From Apodospora peruviana (taxonomy: Eukaryota; Ascomycota; Sordariomycetes; Sordariales; Lasiosphaeriaceae), in assembly GCA_033439685.1 (NCBI GenBank), contig JAUEDM010000007.1, positions 992,001 to 1,056,000 on the forward strand: a DNA stretch of 64,000 nt, read 5' to 3'. The notes below the pieces were generated by a model. The model ran no database searches and was not told the origin of the DNA. It was given only the letters and a program-made list of their open reading frames with translations. How positions within the stretch are numbered: position 1 is the stretch's first letter; each line of letters starts with the position of its first letter. A program made the position numbers and the translations under genes. This document shows, piece after piece, positions 56,965-64,000 of this stretch.

Positions 56965-57962
56965 ATGGATTCCATGTCGTCACCGCTCTGGGTCCAGCCA
57001 AGTGCATGGCCAGAGAGTGGCTATGGCCAAGAGGAATACACGCCAACTGAGCGGTCGAGCTACTACGAGGATGCCTACGTCCACCCGGGGCTCGCAGGCG
57101 ACTACGCATCCGTGGACCCGTACGCATATTTGCCAGACCTCACCAACAGCCCCAGCATCTCGTCTTCAGATGCGAGCGTCTACAGCGGCCCAAACGGGAG
57201 GTATCATGGCGACACTGGTCCTTATCTCCAGAGTTCAGTCTCAAGGAGTCGGAGTCGAAGTCAGGTGGTCGATGACGGCAAGCTGGAGGACGTCAGAGGC
57301 GCCATTGCCAACATGAATCTTGATCATGATCCCAACTATCATGATTCAAGCATCGACCCACACGACAACGGCTCTATGCCACCACCCACATGGACCTCAA
57401 GAGACACCGCCTCGGGAAAAGCCAGTAGTAGTAAGAAGCGTACCAAGTCGAGCACCAAGGAAGCCAGACTGGCCAAAGACACCTATCAGGACGCAGCATA
57501 CGCCGACGACTCTGCATATGAATCGAATCAAGTTGATGATACCTACGAGGTCGACCCCGGCGCGGATACCGACGCCATGTTTGCCGAGGCAGAGGAAAAT
57601 GTTATGGAAGGAGGTAAATTCTGAGTGACTCACACATACTTCCCAGCTCAACCAAGTGCCATGGTTACCACATGGAGAGATCATACAGAACTGACGCACA
57701 TATAAACTGAACAGACTGGCGCGGAATTAGACCCCACGCAACCAATCCAAACCGCAAATCGGTGGACGTGCTGCGCAGGTCAGAAGCTATCAATGAGAAG
57801 GCCGTGGCCGCGGCTCTCAAGGCAATCACCACCGCCACCAGAAGCCGCAGACCGGCGGCCTCGTCGAGGACCGGATCCAAGCATGTGTCGTCGTCGTCGT
57901 CGTCGTCGTCGAAGGCGCACAAGTCCTCATCATCTCACAGGAAGAGCTTTCTCTTCGGTTAA
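56965..57962 (+). CDS. module protein P2: paralogue of P1, acidic disordered protein
   Basis: Two exons (56965-57613 and 57715-57962) give 298 residues. The N-terminus is Tyr/Ser/Pro-rich (MDSMSSPLWVQPSAWPESGY), like P1. A helix-like segment DDGKLEDVRGAIANMNLD may match NDLAQDFGTLGI of P1. A basic Ser/Lys stretch (GKASSSKKRTKSSTKEARLA) follows. The acidic segment DTDAMFAEAEENVMEG ends at a phase-1 intron, after which the protein resumes DWRGIRPHATNPNRKS, the same layout as P1. The C-terminus is helix (AINEKAVAAALKAITTATRS) plus a Ser run encoded by a TCG repeat and ends HRKSFLFG. It lies divergent to M2. Function unknown; the disordered composition makes similarity weak outside the intron region. 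Confidence 0.68.
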
Positions 57963-59174
57963 CCTCCTACCAGTTTGTAGGTGGAAATATGTAGGTTTTT
58001 TTGGCAAGGTAACTAAACGCTGGGCATTCTGGTATTGCTGGATCAGAACATGCAACCAGGGTTGTAATTTGCTGTCATTGCAATGAAGCAGATCAACAGC
58101 AGGTTACGATTACCAATGTTAGTCCGGGAAAATCCACATCCACCTGTCAGCTGCTAGGTATTTCACCGAGGCGAGGGACCAGAAGGACTGTTCAGGCGCC
58201 GAACCAAGCAGGCTGACCGGGAAGGGATTACTATCTACTGTAAAAGTGTTCCGGGGGTGGGGGGGTTGGCCGTTGTGTCTTTACAAAGATGTAGCCACTG
58301 CGGTAGGATGGAGGAGGAAACTCTTCTTTATCGGAGGAGTCGCGGGCGCAAATGAAAGACGACGAGGATTCAATAGGATGAGTGCTGTGGATATGATGAT
58401 CTCCAGGGCTATTTCACGATGTCTTATGGCATTCGATGATGTTGGAGGATACTTGTGTCTTTTACTCTTTTGGGGGAATCTCGGTTGTTATAACTTATAT
58501 GCGCAGATGCTTTATCCAGTTTGACCTTGTTCAACCCCTTCTCTTATCCAGAAACTGTTTCTTGTTAGTTTTCTTAGGGTGGAGCTAGATGTATAATGGC
58601 GACATGTGGTCTTGTTTGGATACTCTGGTCTGGTTGTGTACTCTTCGCTTCTTAAGGTCAATGTCCAGCGTACTTTTGTTTCTTTTGCTGTTCTGTTACA
58701 GTAATCATTCTCCTGCTATTTCGTGCCGAATTTATGATGAATGAACCCTAAAACTATCTACCTTACCTATCAAGCCCTGTAAATGATTTGCTCTTAATAA
58801 CTAAGGTACCACCTACCTTAGACGGCTCGCTACCGGTTTTCAATTTTCCTTTTCCGTGTCCCAAACGACGTCTGGATGATGCCGGGTGGATCGGGGCAAG
58901 ATGATGGGGACTCAACTCAGGCTCTCAAAGTGTCGTGTTCCATCATTCCTCATCCACCCATAACCTAGCTCCTGCCTCCTGGCACCAATAATTTGGGGAC
59001 CCTGATACGCAACGACCCGGAGTCCTTCGTTCTTTGTCATTGCTGCGCCGACATAGAACAGGGCGCCCCAACCAGGCTTCTCCAAAAGCTCTTGTCCACT
59101 GTTGCACAGAAAGTCAATTACCTTCTCGAGACGGGTTATTCCTAAGGCATATCGAATCCTTAAAATGTTACTTA
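57963..59174. other. intergenic
   Basis: About 1.2 kb after P2. Contains a G-rich stretch near 58250 (CCGGGGGTGGGGGGG). On the minus strand 59040-59150 could carry leftover 3' sequence of the prenyltransferase relic but I could not match it. No RNA gene recognised. Confidence 0.4.
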
Positions 59175-60378
59175 CTAGATATCGTGCAATGCTCTAGCAT
59201 AGCTATCAACCACGTCCATGTTTGTCTTTCTCCGACGAGACGCGAAAAAGCGACGCAGTTTGGCAATCACTTCCAAGTCGTTTTTAACGAAATACCCCGG
59301 CGAAAAGTACATCTTTGCTGACGTAGGCTTGCCACGGCCACGTGTGAAATAGAAACCCGGTTTCGCACGGCCTGGGGCATCAGCAGGCACGACAGGGGAC
59401 GGATTGCCCGGAAAGATTTTCCACAACTCCTTCAGATCTTGCACAGATTCCTTGTATTCTTCAAGGTCCGTCCGGCCACCGAGGGTGATGGCGTCCATGA
59501 GCCAGGCGAGCGTGGTGTTCGGCGGCGCGCGCACGTAGATCTTGATGCGCGTCCCGGCTTGAGATAGTGAATGCACACGATGCCCGTCTCCATCTCCCAT
59601 TTTAGAGTGGCCTCGCGCAGGTATTCGAGCAACGGTTCGGTGTGGAGTGCCTCGAACTCGTCAGGCGGCAAGCTGCGGAGGGCGCGCTCCACCACGTCAA
59701 GGTTGGAGATGTCCAGCTCGAGAACGCGCAGGCCGGGGTACAAGTAAACATTTGACGACGGGACAACCGGATCTATCGACGTCCAGAGCCACGCCGGTGC
59801 CGCCCTTAGGGGTCGTCTCTTTGGTGATGGAGTCAGCTGTCTTGAGACGCTTCATATTGACCACCGGAAGCAGGTGCTTTGTAAAAGTGACGGTACCACG
59901 AAGCATCAAGGTTGGGGACAAGACCTTGCTGACAAACGCGGTGTATCCATTCGTCGGCAGCGAGGTCGTTAAGAGGGTCATGGGGTGTACCGGGGTGCCT
60001 TCCAATCGGCTCAAAGGTGTACCGTACCATGGAGCTCATGGCCCCGTCGCCGCCGACAACGCCAAAGTCCCAGCTGGACTCGACGGGTGTGCCACCTGGA
60101 GCCCAGTTGCTCGGCCAGACCCTGGGCTTACCGTCTGCCTCAGGGGCCAGGCCGAGTTCGGGAACGACCAAGAGGGCGTAGAAGACGAGTTCGCGGTATT
60201 ACGCATCAGTGTTGTATCCGGCGGCTTGCAGAAGTCTTGCGAACAATGACCCGGTTGTATCCCACCAGAACTGTTGGTCCTTACTGCGGAAAGCCATTGT
60301 CGAGGTGATTATGTTGTATGGGCCGACTGGGGCTTGGTAGGTGGCCGGAGCCAATGAATTCGGTACTCCAGAACTCAT
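59175..60378 (-). pseudogene. DMATS-type aromatic prenyltransferase, decayed
   Basis: DMATS enzymes attach dimethylallyl groups to indole or other aromatic substrates in alkaloid and related pathways. The relic begins near MSSGVPNSLAPATYQAP (60378), then DQQFWWDTTGSLFARLLQAA and GYNTDA. A TAA (60197-60199) stands where Gln is usual, and the frame continues YRELVFYALLVVPELG. After that come SSWDFGVVGGDGAMSSMVRY and TFEPIG. The frame then changes (near 59840, 59745 and 59590), through GGTGVALDVDRSGCPVVKC, YLYPGLRVLELDISNLDVVE and GTRIKIYVRAPPNTTLAWLM. The order, WW near the start, and the beta-strand blocks fit the ABBA-fold family. The frame stops at 59175 after SYARALHDI, short of the usual C-terminus. 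No NRPS or other pathway genes are in the window. Confidence 0.82.
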
Positions 60379-61288
60379 GTTGTTTGCAGTTTCGGGAGCC
60401 AAGGTACGAATTCCAGGGGATGTTGGGAATATGCAGGGAGGAAGCCAGATACGACGGCCATAATTCAATTGCCATATATGTCGCGCTGCCACTTGGCTTG
60501 ACGAGTTACCTAGGTACTTACAATGCATCATTGTATCAAACCAAGCGTGACGCACCACCATTGCAAGATCTGGTCCATGTCACTCGAACACCGAGAAGTC
60601 GGGATGGTCGAGGTGCGGATAGAAGTTTGATGAGAAGTGAAATTACATTCATTAAATTGATATCTCCATAGTCCCATGCTTCGACAACCTGGCGGTGGTG
60701 CAGCGCAGACCTGCGCTCCGATTCTAACCGCTTTGCAGACGGCATGAAAGGTCTGAGAATCTTGACCATCCCGCCCAACCTTGGTTACGGTCGGGAAGCC
60801 ATCTCCTAGAAATTTGCAACATCACCATCCCAACTTCCAGTTGCTTTATCCAATGAACCTTCCTGCTTTCTTCCATGCAGCGTTGAGGCAGCAAATGCAT
60901 CCTTGAGTCATGCTGCAATGCTGCCTAAACCGGTTGAGTTTTGGATAAACCAAACCTTGAAGGATGCTTGTGGGTGTTGGATCAAAATATTGAGAACATG
61001 TTAAGGCAAATATTGAGAACGCGTGAAGGAAAAAGGTCCAAGTAAATAATGCCAAGACTTTTGATACCCAATGGTCCAGTGTCCCATAGTCCATGCGTTT
61101 TAAACTAAAAGAAATCCCGGGGTATATAAACCATGTCTAGATTCTATGCTGTGCAAATAGATCGATCTGTCGCGTTATTGCGAATCGTATGTGTACCTAT
61201 GTTGTTCATTTCCCCTTCAAGACCTCGTCGAGGTATTCGCCGGCGACACTCGGGGATACGCTGCCCTCTGTGGTTTGTTGACGAAGAG
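60379..61288. other. intergenic
   Basis: About 900 bp, AT-rich from 60850. A 12-base direct repeat (AATATTGAGAAC) occurs twice near 60988 and 61009. No gene seen. Confidence 0.4.
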
Positions 61289-61855
61289 TCAGTGCATCAA
61301 TTTTCCTGTCGAAGTCGACCATGTATAAATGCAAGACCTACTAGACCATGCAACTGGAGGGCCATTGTTTGGTTTCTGCCAGGCCTCCGCAAACATCCGG
61401 TCGACTGAGTCGTCCGACGCGGTATCGGGCCCTGCTTCATTGTCTGTTGTATTGAGTGGTGGATGTATGGACGTGGTGGATTTGGAGTCCGGGACTGCCG
61501 CGACAGTTTCGCGTTCTGGGTTGGGTTTCGAACTGCGGTCCTCTGTTGTTGCCGATGCGACGACGGGTAACGGTACCGGAACGGTGGCAGGGTCGGCGTC
61601 AGCTCCACGGAGCGCTGGAGGTGGAGGAGGTGGAGGTGGAGGTGGCGAAGCCGTTGAGGTTCTCGCTGCGTCGGTTGCTATCGGCCTTGGTGGGTCTTCC
61701 GAGTCGTGATGCCCTCCAAGTCTAAGTCTAAACAAACGTTCCGCTCGAGGTGAGCTAATGCAGTCACGGGAACGGCGCGGGCCGGAACTCACTGAAAAAC
61801 ACCTTGTACGACTGCAACTTCCAAAACCCTTTGCTTGGTTCCCCGTGCATTGCAA
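61289..61855 (-). CDS. possible small Pro-rich protein, gene structure uncertain
   Basis: A 188-codon minus-strand frame has a Pro10 run (encoded by a TCC/ACC repeat at 61615-61650), Ala/Thr/Ser-rich flanks and the segment ASDDSVDRMFAEAWQK near the end. An overlapping frame starts MHGEPSKGFWKLQSYKVFF and meets a GTGAGT donor at about 61790, with TAG acceptors near 61755 and 61730. I could not find a splice that joins both frames. The FAEA segment recalls MFAEAEENVMEG of P2, but the match is short. Could be a real two-exon gene or chance. Confidence 0.3.
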   Translation of the reverse strand: MQCTGNQAKGFGSCSRTRCFSVSSGPRRSRDCISSPRAERLFRLRLGGHHDSEDPPRPIATDAARTSTASPPPPPPPPPPALRGADADPATVPVPLPVVASATTEDRSSKPNPERETVAAVPDSKSTTSIHPPLNTTDNEAGPDTASDDSVDRMFAEAWQKPNNGPPVAWSSRSCIYTWSTSTGKLMH

Positions 61856-64000
61856 AAGACTGTGACACCAAAACCTTGGCCGATCTCCCGCTATTGCGGA
61901 CGCGATCCAGAGTGCCCTGATTTCTCGCTCACATTGGCATTGGGGTTTGGTGTGTGAGCCTCGCAGAACCGCGAAAGATGCAGGACAGAATTCGGTGGGC
62001 AGACTGCAGGGGGAAACGTCCCTAAAGACCTGTGCTCCAGGCTAGAACCACCGGGAGAGTCAGGGCACCACGGCTAACGGCAGGTGTCACACAATCTGTG
62101 AAATGAAGGCACCCGGGGACACCGTGACAACACTGTGGAAATGCCGCGCTGGCATTTGTTGACTGGATTGCTGAAACAGATTACCCTCATAGCTGCGCCG
62201 TTCACTGCAGATTTCCTGCATCGATATGACGCCCGAGTGCCCAATCCTCTCTGCTGAGCACTTCACTGAATCATCAAACGCGCCCATCAAACACGCTTAC
62301 CACCTCATCGATCCTCTCCAAGCCCGGCCGACACCCGAAATCACTCAACTGGTACGCCGTACTCGCCTTTCGATCACAAAGTACAACCGAGGAGAAGGAA
62401 ACGGGCCATGCGTGGTTTTATAGTGTGTGTCAATCATGGTGTGTTTGTGGTGGCAGTATGTGTCAGAGCTCGAGAATGAAGTCTTTCGGATCAAGACGAT
62501 AATGTGGCAGACGTGCCATCCTTAAATACGAACAAGGAAAATCGGTGATCAAAAAGGGAAAGTCCCAAATCGAGCGAAGCACGGGGATGGGTCCATCTTG
62601 AAAGGCTGCAGACGAGTGGGTTCATCCCGCGCCCGCCGGGCCGCCGTCGGGGTTGGGCTGGGCCTTCACTGAATCACTTCAGTTTCAACCAATCGCACAG
62701 CGACGACGTGAATAAAGCCCCGCATTATTGCAAAAGCGAGTTTACTGATCTTATGGGTACTTAGATGTACATACGGAGGAAGAAGAAAAAGAGTGACAGG
62801 GGGCGGCAAGGGGGGAAGGTCACCTTCGGCGACACGCCCACGCGCAATCGGTCAAACACGCCGCTGCTCGGGAGTGGCACAAAGCGCATCCCACTGACAG
62901 TGGTCAACACTGCTGCTGCTCGGGTGCGGCACAGAACGCCAGGCTCCCGGCTGGACGGGTTAATCCATAGTCACGTGGCCATAATTCTCCAATGACAGTG
63001 ATCTGACCAGTTTCAACGGTGGCAGCGACGATGACACGTGGTTTCTGGATTGGAAATATACAGAAGCTGCCAAATTTTCCTCGACAAACATCTGCACTGG
63101 GAAAAGATGGGCACGAAAAAATTTGGAGGGTTGTTAAGAGTGGTAGTCGAGCGAAATTTGGGGAAATTTAAGCTTCACTAACAGCGGGACTGTTCCCACA
63201 CGAAATTTGGAGAAATCGACGGAGCTTCACTTCCACCGTCGGAAAGCGCACCCTTAGGTACCTGGGTATCTTATGTTGTTTGCAGATTGCAATTAAACCG
63301 AGACCGCCGAGCGAAAGCGGTGCTCGGTGTCCCCTGGACCGGAGGAAATGCGGATCTCCGGAGCTTTGGCTCCAGAATACATCCGGCCGGGCTCCTACGC
63401 CGAGTAGTTCATTCGGATTGCCAGGACTGGCAGACGAGGCTCTGGCTTGACAAGTTGACATCCCCTGTGGTAGACTCTGGTCAGCCCACGACGGGTTCTT
63501 ATCTCATCTGCAACTTGCAGCTCTCTGCAAAACTTATGCAGTGCTACACTTGTGGTGGAATCATCCATTGTCGACAGCCTTGATCTGATGCCGGCAACTT
63601 GGCAATGTGAACCCCCCCCCCCCCCCCCCCCCCCCCGCACTCCCAGTCTGGTTGTCTCAAGCCGGGCATGCAGGATTCATGCAGCTCTGAGTATGCCTTA
63701 CCACCCTTCGTTATGTAATTTCTCTCGTGATGAGGCTCTCGTTCGAATACGCCTTGTCAGGCTGCCAGGCACGCCTACATCATCATTGATGACGCTTCGT
63801 TCAACCTCCTGGATATTTGGTAGCACACCGTGAGGTTCTGCCGTTATCCGCGCTGTGTGACCGAGCAGTACAGCGGCCGCCAGCGGCCGTCATCGACAAC
63901 CTCAACCCCGAGACCCCGATGTGCCTTGCGTGTGGCCGTCTGGGATGAACCCCTGGGGAAGCAGGAAAACGGCGCCGGATGCTCCGCCGCCTGGTGCTTC
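61856..64000. other. intergenic to window end, with poly-C tract
   Basis: About 2.1 kb without a convincing gene. A run of 25 cytosines lies at 63612-63636. An imperfect direct repeat (CGAAATTTGG..GAAAT...AGCTTCACT) occurs near 63151 and 63202. Open stretches at 63168-63640 on both strands have no family signature. The final 150 bp are GC-rich and may belong to a gene continuing beyond the window. Confidence 0.45.

Noticed and set aside
47380..60378. Secondary-metabolite gene cluster (GMC oxidoreductase plus prenyltransferase)
   Set aside because: The prenyltransferase is broken, the two are 10 kb apart, and no backbone synthase lies between them.

Overview
The window is nuclear DNA of a filamentous ascomycete, most likely a Sordariomycete. 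The genes carry short (about 45-130 nt) GT-AG introns with fungal branch sites. The gene set is typical: Zn2Cys6 regulator, DHA2 MFS transporter, AA9 LPMO, HET-domain protein, pogo-type transposase, DMATS-type prenyltransferase. I do not assign a genus.

The left part (1-26 kb) is mostly ordinary. It holds a GT15 mannosyltransferase cut by the window edge, a degenerate BTB gene, a PhzF-family enzyme, the spliceosomal U-box ligase Prp19, a RING protein with SUMO-interaction-like motifs, a caspase-fold protein, a tRNA-Asn with a decayed copy beside it, two unrecognised low-complexity proteins, a Zn2Cys6 regulator and a 14-TM-type MFS transporter.

From 27 to 36 kb lies a group of secreted-protein genes: a repeat protein whose exons match its repeats, a 12-cysteine small protein, a cysteine-rich module related to fungal lysozyme-associated modules, and an AA9 LPMO. 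A HET-domain gene broken by five frame changes sits among them. A 949-residue disordered/coiled-coil protein follows (37.5-40.4 kb).

From 41 kb rightwards the window becomes accessory. There is an SRPK-like kinase pseudogene with a tandem 51-residue acidic repeat tail, a deleted pogo-type transposase, a 228-bp MITE, an intact GMC oxidoreductase, a broken VOC-family gene, a retrotransposon gag fragment, and a broken aromatic prenyltransferase. Most nonsense codons in these relics read as CAG->TAG or CAA->TAA, i.e. CpA->TpA, as repeat-induced point mutation would give.

The most interesting item is a two-gene module present twice between 51.7 and 58.0 kb. Each copy has a minus-strand gene (319 and about 335 aa) and a divergently transcribed plus-strand gene (353 and 298 aa). 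Both members keep their intron position and phase between copies. The minus-strand proteins share a Cys...His...Asp arrangement like that of transglutaminase/NAT/papain-fold enzymes; the plus-strand proteins are acidic and disordered with a serine/lysine-rich tail. I recognise neither family. The module is intact while its neighbours are decayed, which suggests it is under selection.
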